A stretch of 64,000 nucleotides of DNA, taken from assembly GCF_900112755.1 (NCBI RefSeq), contig NZ_FOMW01000002.1, forward strand, positions 248,001 to 312,000, written 5' to 3'. A program made the translations under genes and the position numbers. Shown piece by piece: positions 32,030-41,230 of this stretch (positions within the stretch are counted from its first letter, which is position 1; each line of letters begins with the position of its first letter). A model generated the notes under the pieces. That model searched no databases. It was given only the letters and a program-made list of their open reading frames with translations, and was not told the origin of the DNA. The stretch is from Sulfitobacter brevis. Lineage in GTDB: Bacteria; Pseudomonadota; Alphaproteobacteria; Rhodobacterales; Rhodobacteraceae.

Positions 32030-32279
32030 CGCGTCTACCACCTCCATCTAATTTGGCGTTACCAACAGGTTATCCCCAGACATACCCACAGGACTCTGAG
32101 TTGCATTAGTTACCTGTTCGTTAAAATAGCCTCGCTTAGCCATCATTGTTTCCAAAGGATAAACAGTCGTAACGGCGGCGTGCGGCCCTGCCCCAGCCCA
32201 CGCAACACCCTCAAAAGTTGTGCAATGCTCGCTTTACGGGACCGAGTCGGTTCACTGCGAAACTGTTCAGGAGCTTTCA

Positions 32280-32582
32280 ATGCAAGATGTAATCACCATG
32301 CTGCAAAACATGCACAGACCCCGCCTGATGATGCGTGCCGCCAAGGTGGGCGCCGAAGGCTACCGCCGCGACGCGCATCTGCCACGCCTGCTGGGTCACA
32401 GCACGTTGCCACGCCACTATCAGGCACTTCTTAAATTGATTGAAATCGAGACCGAGCTAAATACAAAACGCAAGGCAACCGAACCAGACTACAGCCTGAT
32501 GCGGCACCTTGACGTTTTGATTGCGATGGTCGGCGAAGCCCGCATATTGCGGGCCGCGCAAGTGCCGCTAGGGCTGGTGTGA
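32280..32582 (+). CDS. DUF6477 family small protein
   Basis: A 100-residue basic protein (QDVITMLQNMHRPRLMMRAAKVGAEGYRRDAHL at the start) without signal or membrane segment, predicted to be helical and cytosolic. It fits the DUF6477 family; function unknown. CAGGAG precedes the ATG at 32280. It is divergent from the DUF6456 regulator across 250 bases, which suggests shared control, and its stop abuts the convergent MttB-family gene. Confidence 0.85.
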   Translation: MQDVITMLQNMHRPRLMMRAAKVGAEGYRRDAHLPRLLGHSTLPRHYQALLKLIEIETELNTKRKATEPDYSLMRHLDVLIAMVGEARILRAAQVPLGLV

Positions 32583-34121
32583 TTACATGAAGCTGTCGGG
32601 CTCGGCGGCCTTTTTCTGGGCCACAAACGCGTCCAGAGCTTCACGGGTCGCCGGATCCATCGCGGGCTGCTGATAGTCTGCCAACATCTTCTCGACACGC
32701 AGGCTGGCGAGCGTCTGGGTGTCGCGCGCGCCTTCTTCAGACCACGTCTCGAACGGTTTGTAGTCCAGCAGATCGCTCTTCCAGAACGCGGCCTTAAAGT
32801 TGGCCTGCGTATGGGCACAGCCCAGATAATGCCCGCCCGGCCCGACTTCGCGGATCGCATCCAGCGCCTGCGCATTCTCGTCCATCTGGATGCCCTGCGC
32901 CAGATGGTGCAACGTGCCTAACTGGTCCGCGTCCATCACAAACTTCTCAAAGCTGCTGACCAGACCGCCTTCAAGCCATCCGCAGGCGTGCAACATGAAG
33001 TTCACCCCTGACAGCAGGCCCATGTTCAAGCTGTTCGAAGTTTCGTAAGCCGCCTGAGCGTCCGGCAGCTTCGAGCCGCAGAACGAACCCGCTGAGCGGA
33101 ACGGAAGGTTCATCCGCCGTGCAAGCTGACCCGCCCCATAAGTAATATGCGCGGCCTCAGGCGTGCCAAATGTCGGCGCGCCCGAATTCATGTCGATCGA
33201 GGTAACGAAGGCCCCGAAAATCACCGGCGCGCCTTTGCGCACCAACTGGCTATAGGCAATGCCTGCCAGAACCTCGGCCAAAACCTGCGTCAAAGTCCCC
33301 GCCACGCTGACCGGCGCCATCGCCCCGCCAACAATAAACGGTGAAATGATCGCCGCCTGATTGTTCTCGGCATAAACTTTCAGCGCGCCCATCATGACAT
33401 CGTCGAATGTCATCGGCGAGTTGATGTTGATCAGCGATGTCATCACCGTGTTGTCCTGAACGAACTGCTCGCCAAACAACACACCGCACATATCGACCGA
33501 ATCCTGCGCACGGCTCGGCTCGGTCACCGATCCCATGAATGGCTTGTCGCTCAGCGTCATATGCGCGTGCAACATATCCAGATGGCGCTTGTTCACCGGT
33601 ACATCGGTCGGCTCGCAGACGGTGCCGCCGGAATGGTGCAGCCACTTCGACATATAGGCGAGCTTCACGAACTTATTGAAATCACCCATCGTGGCATAGC
33701 GCCGCCCACCTGCCGCATCACGTACAAAGGGTGGGCCATAAACCGGCGCCAGCACCAGATTGCGCCCGCCAATCACCACATTGCGCTGCGGATTGCGCGC
33801 CACCTGCGTATATTCCGAAGGTGCGGTCTTGCACAATTCGCGGGCCAACCCCTTGGGAATACGCACGCGTTCGCCATCCACGCTCGCACCGGCCTCACGC
33901 CACAGCGCCAAGGCTTCGGGGTTATCAGGGAAATTCACCCCGATCTCTTCGAGGATGATATCAGCATTGCGCTCGATGATCTCCAGCGCCTCTTCGGACA
34001 AGATCTCGAAGTTGGGAATGTTGCGCTCGATGTACTTTGCCGTCTCGAACGAAACCGCACTGCGCTCCGCGCGCCGCGCCGCACCGCCGCCGCCCCGTGC
34101 CCGTCGTGCTTCTCCTGCCAT
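32583..34121 (-). CDS. MttB-family (trimethylamine methyltransferase-like) protein without pyrrolysine
   Basis: A 512-residue TIM-barrel methyltransferase of the MttB superfamily (COG5598). Recognisable blocks are EILSEEALEIIERNADIILEEIGV near residue 33 and the central FGTPEAAHITYGAGQLARR. The archaeal trimethylamine enzyme reads an in-frame UAG as pyrrolysine; here the frame is open throughout, so this is the non-Pyl branch that includes glycine betaine demethylases (MtgB). No corrinoid protein or methylcobalamin:H4folate transferase gene is adjacent. The ATG at 34121 has AAGGGAA upstream; a longer start at 34142 is less likely. Confidence 0.88.
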   Translation of the reverse strand: MAGEARRARGGGGAARRAERSAVSFETAKYIERNIPNFEILSEEALEIIERNADIILEEIGVNFPDNPEALALWREAGASVDGERVRIPKGLARELCKTAPSEYTQVARNPQRNVVIGGRNLVLAPVYGPPFVRDAAGGRRYATMGDFNKFVKLAYMSKWLHHSGGTVCEPTDVPVNKRHLDMLHAHMTLSDKPFMGSVTEPSRAQDSVDMCGVLFGEQFVQDNTVMTSLININSPMTFDDVMMGALKVYAENNQAAIISPFIVGGAMAPVSVAGTLTQVLAEVLAGIAYSQLVRKGAPVIFGAFVTSIDMNSGAPTFGTPEAAHITYGAGQLARRMNLPFRSAGSFCGSKLPDAQAAYETSNSLNMGLLSGVNFMLHACGWLEGGLVSSFEKFVMDADQLGTLHHLAQGIQMDENAQALDAIREVGPGGHYLGCAHTQANFKAAFWKSDLLDYKPFETWSEEGARDTQTLASLRVEKMLADYQQPAMDPATREALDAFVAQKKAAEPDSFM

Positions 34122-34222
34122 GATCGTTCCCTTCAAACCCAAATGTTGCCTGTCTCTACCGCACCGTTTCGACCCCGCTCGCGCGTATAACGCCCTGCCA
34201 GAGAAAAAAACGACATGACCCG

Positions 34223-34267
34223 CTTCATTTGGCCAAATAAACCTCCGGGGTTCGGGGCAGAGCCCCG
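34223..34267 (-). repeat. Composite intergenic hairpin element, copy B
   Basis: On the minus strand a hairpin (CGGGGC TCT GCCCCG) is followed by AACCCCGGAGGTTTATTTGGCCAAATGAAG, matching the tail of the other copies. It lies between the divergent mttB-like and guaA genes, so it cannot be a simple gene-end terminator. Confidence 0.7.
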
Positions 34268-34311
34268 ATCCGCCCTTGCCACCTGTCCAGACCGCGCATA
34301 ATCACTCTGTC

Positions 34312-35886
34312 ATGACCCATATTGCATCCCCCTCCGACCACGACCGTCTGCTGATCATCGATTTTGGCAGTCAGGTTACCCAGCTCATCGCCCGCCGCCT
34401 GCGCGAATTGAACGTGTTTTGCGAGATTCACCCCTTTAATGCGGTGACAGATGAATTCCTGAAGGACTTCTCGCCCAAGGCTGTGATCTTCTCCGGCGGT
34501 CCGTCGTCGGTCTTCGCCGAAGGCGCGCCCATGCCGCCCGCGTCGGTTTTTGATCTCGGCGTGCCGATCCTTGGCATTTGCTACGGCCAACAGGTGATGA
34601 TGCATTGCCTTGGCGGCCATGTAGAGCGCGGCCACGGCACCGCCGAATTCGGGCGGGCCTTCGTCACTCCGACAGGCCAGTCGCTCGATCTGCTCGAAGG
34701 CTGGTTTACCACCGATCGCGAACAGGTCTGGATGAGCCACGGCGACCACGTCAGCAAAATCGCCCCCGGCTTTCAGGTCTACGGCACCTCGCCCAACGCG
34801 CCTTTCGCCATCACCGGTGACCCCGCGCGCAACTTCTACGCGGTGCAGTTCCACCCCGAAGTGCACCACACGCCCAACGGCGCACGGCTTTATGAAAACT
34901 TCGTGCGTCTGGCGGGCTTCAAAGGCGACTGGACGATGCGCGCCTACCGTGAGGAGGCGATTGCCGCGATCCGCGAACAGGTTGGCGATCAAAAGGTGAT
35001 CTGCGGCCTTTCCGGCGGGGTCGATTCGTCGGTCGCGGCTGTGCTGATCCACGAGGCAATCGGAGACCAGCTGACTTGCGTTTTCGTGGACCACGGATTG
35101 CTGCGCAAAGGTGAGGCCGAAGAGGTCGTCACCATGTTCCGCGACAACTACAATATGCCGCTGATCCATGCCGACGAGCAGGCGCTGTTTCTAGGTGAGC
35201 TTGATGGCGTAAGTGACCCCGAGACCAAAAGAAGAATTATCGGCAAGCTCTTTATTGACGTGTTCCAGAAACACGCCACTGCCGTCGGCGATGCCAAGTT
35301 TCTGGCTCAAGGGACGCTCTATCCTGACGTGATCGAAAGCGTCAGTTTTTCGGGCGGTCCTTCGGTCACAATCAAGTCGCATCACAACGTGGGTGGCTTG
35401 CCCGAAAAGATGGGCCTCAAGCTGGTCGAGCCGCTGCGCGAACTCTTCAAAGACGAGGTTCGCGCTTTGGGCCGCGAACTGGGTCTGCCCGCATCTTTCA
35501 TCGGTCGCCATCCTTTCCCCGGCCCCGGTTTGGCAATCCGCTGCCCCGGCGAAATCACCCGCGAAAAGCTGGCGATTCTGCGCGAGGCCGATGCGGTTTA
35601 TATCGACCAGATACGCCGCCATGGTCTTTATGACGAAATCTGGCAGGCATTTGTCGCGATCCTGCCGGTGCGCACTGTTGGCGTAATGGGCGACGGCCGT
35701 ACCTATGACTTCGCCTGCGCCCTGCGCGCCGTGACTTCGGTCGACGGGATGACAGCGGATTACTACCCTTTTACCCATGAATTCTTGGGCGAAACCGCCA
35801 CGCGCATCATTAACGAGGTGCCCGGCATCAACCGCGTGACCTACGACATCACCTCCAAACCTCCTGGCACCATCGAATGGGAATAA
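34312..35886 (+). CDS. guaA: GMP synthase (glutamine-hydrolysing)
   Basis: Converts XMP to GMP using glutamine and ATP. The 524-residue protein has a class I glutamine amidotransferase domain (nucleophile C90 in [10 protein letters not shown], partner His/Glu in QFHPEVHHT), the PP-loop ATPase motif [14 protein letters not shown] and the C-terminal dimerisation domain ending in [17 protein letters not shown]. The ATG at 34312 gives the standard length. The last ten bases overlap the start of a small monooxygenase gene, beginning a three-gene run with an exporter. Confidence 0.97.
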   Translation: MTHIASPSDHDRLLIIDFGSQVTQLIARRLRELNVFCEIHPFNAVTDEFLKDFSPKAVIFSGGPSSVFAEGAPMPPASVFDLGVPILGICYGQQVMMHCLGGHVERGHGTAEFGRAFVTPTGQSLDLLEGWFTTDREQVWMSHGDHVSKIAPGFQVYGTSPNAPFAITGDPARNFYAVQFHPEVHHTPNGARLYENFVRLAGFKGDWTMRAYREEAIAAIREQVGDQKVICGLSGGVDSSVAAVLIHEAIGDQLTCVFVDHGLLRKGEAEEVVTMFRDNYNMPLIHADEQALFLGELDGVSDPETKRRIIGKLFIDVFQKHATAVGDAKFLAQGTLYPDVIESVSFSGGPSVTIKSHHNVGGLPEKMGLKLVEPLRELFKDEVRALGRELGLPASFIGRHPFPGPGLAIRCPGEITREKLAILREADAVYIDQIRRHGLYDEIWQAFVAILPVRTVGVMGDGRTYDFACALRAVTSVDGMTADYYPFTHEFLGETATRIINEVPGINRVTYDITSKPPGTIEWE

Positions 35887-36176
35887 ATCCGGAAATTGGT
35901 GCGGTTACCCTGACCGGTCGCTTGATCTGCACGGATGCAGATCAAGCGACGCGCGTACAGGCCGCATTGGCCGAGCATATCGCGCTAACGCGGGCCGAGG
36001 CCGGGTGCCTTTCGTTCGACGTATATCCTACGGGCGATCCGCTGGTCTGGCAGGTCGAGGAGCGCTTCCGCGACACCGATGCCTTCAAGGCCCATCAGGC
36101 CCGCGCCGCCGCCTCTGACTGGGGCCGCCAAACGGCGGGCATCACACGGGACTACGTCATCACTGGCATGTCATGA
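35877..36176 (+). CDS. Antibiotic biosynthesis monooxygenase (ABM) family protein
   Basis: A 99-residue dimeric alpha/beta-barrel protein. The pattern [10 protein letters not shown]...[23 protein letters not shown]...[20 protein letters not shown] is the ABM fold, where the conserved histidine in AFKAHQ is typical. Substrates of such small proteins range from quinones to haem and are not predictable. It overlaps guaA by ten bases at its start and the next gene by four at its end, so all three are translated together. Confidence 0.87.
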   Translation: MGINPEIGAVTLTGRLICTDADQATRVQAALAEHIALTRAEAGCLSFDVYPTGDPLVWQVEERFRDTDAFKAHQARAAASDWGRQTAGITRDYVITGMS

Positions 36177-37063
36177 ACACCACCCTGCGCGCCGCGATCT
36201 GGATGATCGGATCAATCGCCTCGTTCACTACGATGGCCGTTGTCGGCCGCGAGCTGGGGATTCGCGACACCGGACCGCAATTCGATACCTTCGAAATCAT
36301 GATGTATCGCAGCGCCTTTGGCGTGCTGGTTGTCGTTGGTTTCGCATGGGTCACAGGCGCTTGGCGGCAAATCAATTCCCGTAACTTCGGGCTGCAAGCC
36401 GCACGTAACCTAGCGCATTTTACGGGTCAAAACCTGTGGTTCTATGCCGTGACCGTGCTGCCGTTGGCGCAAGTTTTTGCGCTGGAGTTCACCACCCCGC
36501 TCTGGGTTATCGTGCTGTCGCCGCTGATCTTGGGCGAACGTTTGACAGGGCCGCGGGCGTTGGCGGCGATACTCGGGTTTATCGGCATTTTGATCGTCGC
36601 ACGCCCCGACATGGCAGGCATCAACACTGGCATGATCACCGCCGCCAGCTCTGCGGTGTTCTTTGCGCTTACCATGATGTTCACCAAGCGGCTGACCCGC
36701 AGCCAAGGCATCACCACGATCCTTTTCTATCTTACCACCTTGCAACTGGGGTTCGGCCTGATCGCGGCGGGCTACGATGGCCAGATCACCCTGCCCGATG
36801 CGAGCAGCGTGCCCCTGCTGGCCACTATCGGGGTCTGCGGTTTGCTGGCGCACTTTTGTCTCACCAACGCGCTGGCCATTGCCCCTGCAACCGTCGTGGT
36901 GCCGATTGATTTCGTGCGCCTGCCGGTGATCGCGATTGTTGGCAAACTGGCCTATGACGAGGGCTTTGATGTCTGGGTGCTGGTTGGCGCTGCGGTGATC
37001 TTTGCGGGCAATTACCTCAACATCTGGTACGAAACCCGAAAGCCCGCTGTCGTAAAAATGTAA
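36173..37063 (+). CDS. DMT-superfamily (EamA) transporter
   Basis: A 296-residue inner-membrane protein with ten hydrophobic segments in two EamA repeats, characteristic of drug/metabolite exporters. The first repeat ends with VFALEFTTPLWVIVLSPLILGERLTGPRALAAILGFIGILIV, the classic EamA signature; the second ends in VVVPIDFVRLPVIAIVGKLAYDEGFD. The substrate is unknown. The start overlaps the monooxygenase stop (ATGA). Confidence 0.9.
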   Translation: MNTTLRAAIWMIGSIASFTTMAVVGRELGIRDTGPQFDTFEIMMYRSAFGVLVVVGFAWVTGAWRQINSRNFGLQAARNLAHFTGQNLWFYAVTVLPLAQVFALEFTTPLWVIVLSPLILGERLTGPRALAAILGFIGILIVARPDMAGINTGMITAASSAVFFALTMMFTKRLTRSQGITTILFYLTTLQLGFGLIAAGYDGQITLPDASSVPLLATIGVCGLLAHFCLTNALAIAPATVVVPIDFVRLPVIAIVGKLAYDEGFDVWVLVGAAVIFAGNYLNIWYETRKPAVVKM

Positions 37064-37186
37064 CGACACGTAGCGTCGCAAAACCCTTCCCCAGCGTCAT
37101 GCGTTGACCAAATCCCTCCTACGTCCGCTTATGCATCCAACACCTGCTGAGGTCAGTGAGCGTGTAACTTCTGGGGAGGAGTAACG

Positions 37187-38308
37187 ATGAATATCAAGTT
37201 TGCAGCCGTCGCCGCACTTTTGGGCAGCACCTGTGCCGCCTCTGCCGGTGGCATCGACCGTTCGGGTCAGTCTATCACGGCTTTGTTTGAAAACGGCCGC
37301 TACGGCGAGCTTAGCTTTGCCAGCGTTTCGCCCAGCACGTCCGGCACATCTGTCGCGGGTCTCGGCAGCCGCAATTCGGGCGATCTGACGCCCAGCTATT
37401 TCCAGTTTGGTGCCGCCTACAAGGCCGACATCAACGAGCAGCTTTCCTATGCGCTGATCTATGACCAACCCTTTGGCGCCGATGTCGCCTACCCCGGTGG
37501 CACAGGTTATTTTGCCCAAGGTTCCAAAGCCGAGTTTGAGAGCCACGCCATCACTGGCCTGTTGCGCTACAAGATGGCCAATAACGTCAGCGTCCACGGT
37601 GGTGTGCGCGTTCAGACTATCGAAGCCTCGGCAACAGTGCCCTTCGTGACCGGTGCTGCTGGTCCCTTCGCAGGCGCCCCTTACACCGTAAAGGGCGAGC
37701 GCGAGACTGGCGTCGGCTATGTTCTGGGTGCCGCCTATGAAAAGCCCGAGATCGCATTGCGCGTTTCGCTGACCTATAACTCCGCGATCAGCTATGACGT
37801 CGACACCACTGAAAGCTCGGTTCTGGGGCCAAACCGCTCCACCACCGAAGTCGAGACACCACAGTCGGTCAACCTCGAGTTCCAGACAGGCATCGCCGCA
37901 GACACACTGCTTTTTGGTGGCGTCCGCTGGACCGATTATTCTGAATTCAAAATTCCTCCGGCGAGCTATGCAGCCCTCACCGGTTCATCACTGCTGAGCT
38001 ACGCGGACGACGTTTACACCTATTCCTTGGGTGTCGGTCGCAAGATCAACGACACATGGTCGGTTTCCGCCTCGGTTGGCTATGAAAAATCCAATGGCGG
38101 CTTTGCCTCCAACCTTGGCCCGACTGACGGCAACAAAAGCCTCGCGCTGGCCGCGGTCTATACCCGCGACAACATGAAGATCACCACGGGTGTGCGCTAT
38201 GTAAACATCGGTGACGCGCAAACCGCGATCCCCAATTTCGCACCTGCCGCGAATTTCGAAGATAACGACGCCGTCGCCTTCGGCATGAAGGTCGGCTTCA
38301 CTTTCTGA
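37187..38308 (+). CDS. Outer-membrane protein of the FadL/OmpP1 (TodX) family
   Basis: A 373-residue beta-barrel protein: signal peptide residues 1-20 (cut after ASA) and a mature chain rich in alternating aromatic strands, ending in the outer-membrane signature VAFGMKVGFTF with C-terminal Phe. The family carries long-chain fatty acids and other hydrophobic compounds. It is shorter than E. coli FadL (446). GGGGAGGAG upstream gives a strong ribosome-binding site for the ATG at 37187, and a terminator follows, so it is expressed alone and probably highly. Confidence 0.88.
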   Translation: MNIKFAAVAALLGSTCAASAGGIDRSGQSITALFENGRYGELSFASVSPSTSGTSVAGLGSRNSGDLTPSYFQFGAAYKADINEQLSYALIYDQPFGADVAYPGGTGYFAQGSKAEFESHAITGLLRYKMANNVSVHGGVRVQTIEASATVPFVTGAAGPFAGAPYTVKGERETGVGYVLGAAYEKPEIALRVSLTYNSAISYDVDTTESSVLGPNRSTTEVETPQSVNLEFQTGIAADTLLFGGVRWTDYSEFKIPPASYAALTGSSLLSYADDVYTYSLGVGRKINDTWSVSASVGYEKSNGGFASNLGPTDGNKSLALAAVYTRDNMKITTGVRYVNIGDAQTAIPNFAPAANFEDNDAVAFGMKVGFTF

Positions 38309-38330
38309 TCTCTCTTTCAGAACACTTTCT

Positions 38331-38362
38331 AGGCTCGTCGCATCGCTGTGGCGGGCCTTTTT
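38331..38362 (+). terminator. Rho-independent terminator of the FadL-like gene
   Basis: A 12-base-pair stem with several G-U pairs (AGGCTCGTCGCA with TGTGGCGGGCCT, loop TCGC) is followed by a T run, 22 bases after the stop. Confidence 0.8.
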
Positions 38363-38419
38363 CGTGGCTTGCGCATGTTTCGGGTCGCCCCAACAGGTGT
38401 CCCAACATAAAGCTGTCCC

Positions 38420-39346
38420 ATGAGCCCACAAAAAACCATCTCCCCGCGTGCCTGGATCGAACTTTTGCTTCTGGCGCTGATCTGGGGCGCGTCGTTCCTG
38501 TCGATCCGCGTTGCCCTGGATGAAATCGGTCCGCTGACCATCGTCGCGCATCGGGTGCTTTGGGCGATGCTGATGCTTTGGAGTGTGGTCTTTGCCATGC
38601 GCCTGCCACTGCCGCGCGGATTGCCCATTTGGGGGGCGTTCTTGATGATGGGGCTGCTCAACAATGTGGTGCCTTTCGTGCTGATGGCATGGGGTCAGCA
38701 GTTTATCACCAGCGGGCTGACCTCGATCCTCAATGCCGCTACGGCAGTGTTTGGCGTGCTCGCCACCGCCGTCTTTTTCGCGGACGAACGGATTTCGCCG
38801 CGCAAAGCACTGGGTGTCACTTTGGGCTTTGCCGGCGTGGTCTGCGCCATCGGCTTTGAGAACTTGCGCAACTTCGATATCCGCTCGCTGGCGCAGCTGG
38901 CGGTAATCGGCGGCACGGTTTCCTACGCGCTGGCCTCGGTCTGGGCGCGCAAAAAGCTCGGTGGACAGTCGCCTCAGGTCGCCGCTGCGGGGATGCTCAC
39001 AGGTTCGGCGCTGGTCATGGTGCCTTTGGCATGGGTCTTTGAGGGCCCAATGACCCTCGCGCTGCAAACCCCCACCCTGCTGGCAATCGCCTATTTCGCG
39101 CTTCCGGGCACCGCGCTGGCCTATCTGCTCTATTACCGTGTGCTGGCGATGGCGGGCAGCGGCAATCTGATGCTCGTCACGCTGCTGATCCCGCCCGTGG
39201 CAATCACCCTTGGCGCGCTCTTGCGGGACGAGACCATGCGCCCTGCGGCTTACGGCGGATTTGCCCTGCTGGCGCTGGGGCTTTTGGTGCTGGATGGCCG
39301 TGTCTGGCGTCTGCTGCGGGCATGGGGTACTCAGGGCAAACCCTGA
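38420..39346 (+). CDS. DMT-superfamily (EamA) transporter
   Basis: A second EamA-type exporter, 308 residues and ten hydrophobic segments. Motifs include LIWGASFLSIRVALDEIGPL at the N-terminus, LNAATAVFGVLATAVFFADERISPRKALGVTLGFAGV and LLIPPVAITLGALLRDETM in the second repeat. It is not a close copy of the transporter at 36173, so no recent duplication. The substrate is unknown. A P-loop protein gene follows after 20 bases. Confidence 0.9.
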   Translation: MSPQKTISPRAWIELLLLALIWGASFLSIRVALDEIGPLTIVAHRVLWAMLMLWSVVFAMRLPLPRGLPIWGAFLMMGLLNNVVPFVLMAWGQQFITSGLTSILNAATAVFGVLATAVFFADERISPRKALGVTLGFAGVVCAIGFENLRNFDIRSLAQLAVIGGTVSYALASVWARKKLGGQSPQVAAAGMLTGSALVMVPLAWVFEGPMTLALQTPTLLAIAYFALPGTALAYLLYYRVLAMAGSGNLMLVTLLIPPVAITLGALLRDETMRPAAYGGFALLALGLLVLDGRVWRLLRAWGTQGKP

Positions 39347-39366
39347 CAGATACGGACGCCACAACA

Positions 39367-40221
39367 ATGCTTTACCCCACTGCCCAAGATTGGCGCGCAG
39401 CACCGCAACGCAAGGTGCTTGTCTTTGGAATGTCCGGTCTGGGCAAAACCCATCTGTCGGGCTTGCTGCGCGGCACCGGTGACTGGTTTCACTATTCCAT
39501 CGATTACCGTATCGGCACGCGCTACCTGGGCGAGATCATCGCCGATAACGCCAAGGCCGAGGCGATGAAGGTGCCGTTCCTGCGCGAACTGCTGCTCAGC
39601 GATTCGATCTACATTGGCTCCAACATCACTTTCGAGAACCTCTCCCCCGTTGCCACATGGCTCGGGAAACCCGGCAATCCGGCCAAAGGCGGGTTGCCAA
39701 TGGCGGACTACGCCAAGCGCCAAGAGGCCTTCCGTCAGGCCGAAATCGCCGCCCTTAACGACACCGCACATTTCGCGACCCGCGCCCAAAGCCTTTATGG
39801 CTATGACCACTTTATCTGCGACACTGGGGGATCAATCTGCGAATGGGTTGATGCCGCCGATCCCGCCGACCCGCTGCTAAGTGCGCTCTCAGAGGAATGT
39901 CTGCTGGTCTGGATAAAGGGCGACGCGGCCCATACCCAAGAGTTGATCCGCCGCTTTGACAAAAACCCCAAACCGATGGCCTACCAGCCCGCCTTCCTTG
40001 CCCGCGTCTGGGAGGAATACCTTGCGGAGAAAGAGTGTGTGCCCGAAGTCGTCAATCCCGATGCCTTCATCCGCTGGACCTATGCCAAGGCGCTCAACCA
40101 CCGTCAGCCGCGCTATGAGGCAATGGCGAAATGGGGCGTCACCATTTCCGCCGATCAGGTCGGCGCGCTGAAAAATCAAGATGATTTCACCGATTTGATC
40201 GCCAGTTGCCTGCCGACATGA
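39367..40221 (+). CDS. P-loop ATPase of unknown function
   Basis: A 284-residue soluble protein with a Walker A motif FGMSGLGKTHLS at residues 20-31. Downstream are HYSIDYRIGTRYLG, a Walker-B-like HFICDTGGSICEW near residue 155 and a cluster of acidic and aromatic residues. The size and motif order resemble small nucleoside- or sugar-kinase-like P-loop proteins, but the family has no assigned reaction that I know. The ATG at 39367 is preferred; one at 39322 would overlap the transporter gene by 25 bases. A rhodobacterial neighbour of the EamA gene by position only. Confidence 0.8.
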   Translation: MLYPTAQDWRAAPQRKVLVFGMSGLGKTHLSGLLRGTGDWFHYSIDYRIGTRYLGEIIADNAKAEAMKVPFLRELLLSDSIYIGSNITFENLSPVATWLGKPGNPAKGGLPMADYAKRQEAFRQAEIAALNDTAHFATRAQSLYGYDHFICDTGGSICEWVDAADPADPLLSALSEECLLVWIKGDAAHTQELIRRFDKNPKPMAYQPAFLARVWEEYLAEKECVPEVVNPDAFIRWTYAKALNHRQPRYEAMAKWGVTISADQVGALKNQDDFTDLIASCLPT

Positions 40222-40312
40222 CCGAACAGTGATCACCCCAGCCCTGCCCTGCCTCTTGGCACGCGCCGCCTTGCGGCCTATCTAAACGCCTCACCGACCA
40301 AAGGTTTCTCTC

Positions 40313-41230
40313 ATGCCCATCAAGATCCCCTCCACCCTGCCTGCCTTTGACGTGCTGACGCGCGAAGGCGTGATGGTGGTGGATGAGGAGCTTGCCGCCA
40401 GTCAGGACATCCGCCCGCTGCGCATTGCGCTGCTGAACCTGATGCCCAAGAAAATCCAGACCGAGAACCAGTTCGCCCGTCTGATCGGCGCGACGCCCTT
40501 GCAGATCGAGCTCAGCCTGTGGCGGATGACCGACCACCGTACCCGCAATACCGCCGCCGAACATATGAAAAGCTTCTACCGCCCCGTGAGCAAAATCTGG
40601 GATCAGAAGTTTGACGGGCTGATCATTACCGGCGCGCCGATTGAGCATATGCCGTTCGAGGATGTCACCTATTGGGACGAGCTGCGCCGCGTCATGGACT
40701 GGACCCAGACCAATGTGCACTCCACCTTTGGCGTCTGCTGGGGCGGCATGGCGATGATCCACCATTTTCACGGCGTCGACAAACATATCCTGAGCGATAA
40801 GGCTTTTGGGTGCTTCCGCCACGCCAACCGCGCCCCCGCCTCACCCTACCTACGCGGGTTTTCGGACGAATGTGTGGTGCCTGTGTCGCGCTGGACCGAG
40901 ATGAAGCAAGCCGAGGTCGACGCCCAACCAGGCCTCACCACCCTGCTCAGCAGCGACGAAGTCGGGCCTTGTCTGGTCGAGGACGCCTCCCACCGCGCGC
41001 TCTATGTGTTCAACCACTTTGAATACGACCGTGAAACGCTCAAGCAGGAATACGACCGCGACGCCGCCGTCGGCGTGCCGATCAACGTGCCCTGCAACTA
41101 TTACCCCCAAGACAATCCCGCACTGCCGCCAGTCAACCGTTGGCGCAGCCATGCGCATCTGCTCTATGGCAACTGGATCAACGAGATGTACCAGTCGACG
41201 CCGTTCGATCTGAACGCCATTGGCCACTAA
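40313..41230 (+). CDS. metA: Homoserine O-acyltransferase MetA, predicted acetyl-CoA specific
   Basis: First committed step of methionine synthesis. The 305-residue protein has the glutamine-amidotransferase-like fold with nucleophile C142 ([10 protein letters not shown]). Residue 111 is glutamate ([12 protein letters not shown]). In the characterised family Glu111 gives acetyl-CoA specificity and Gly gives succinyl-CoA, so the product should be O-acetylhomoserine (MetAA type) despite the succinyltransferase name often given. A hydrolase gene overlaps its 3' end. Confidence 0.95.
   Translation: MPIKIPSTLPAFDVLTREGVMVVDEELAASQDIRPLRIALLNLMPKKIQTENQFARLIGATPLQIELSLWRMTDHRTRNTAAEHMKSFYRPVSKIWDQKFDGLIITGAPIEHMPFEDVTYWDELRRVMDWTQTNVHSTFGVCWGGMAMIHHFHGVDKHILSDKAFGCFRHANRAPASPYLRGFSDECVVPVSRWTEMKQAEVDAQPGLTTLLSSDEVGPCLVEDASHRALYVFNHFEYDRETLKQEYDRDAAVGVPINVPCNYYPQDNPALPPVNRWRSHAHLLYGNWINEMYQSTPFDLNAIGH

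Noticed and set aside
32080..32124. DnaA-box-like TTATCCCCA and a CtrA-like TTAC-N7-TTAA upstream of the DUF6477 gene
   Set aside because: Both have one mismatch, and one-mismatch CtrA sites are expected several times by chance in this window. I see no origin features.
32583..34121. Pyrrolysine usage in the MttB-like gene
   Set aside because: There is no in-frame TAG in the 512 codons.
34225..35169. Long minus-strand open frame over guaA
   Set aside because: Antisense shadow of guaA with no recognisable domain.
37988..39403. Long minus-strand open frame over the FadL-like and EamA genes
   Set aside because: The translation is low-complexity and rich in Arg, His and Gln, typical of antisense frames; it crosses a terminator and two real genes.
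40222..40312. Possible SAM-II riboswitch before metA
   Set aside because: SAM-II elements often precede metA in alphaproteobacteria, but I could not find the paired stems and conserved core in this 91-base leader.
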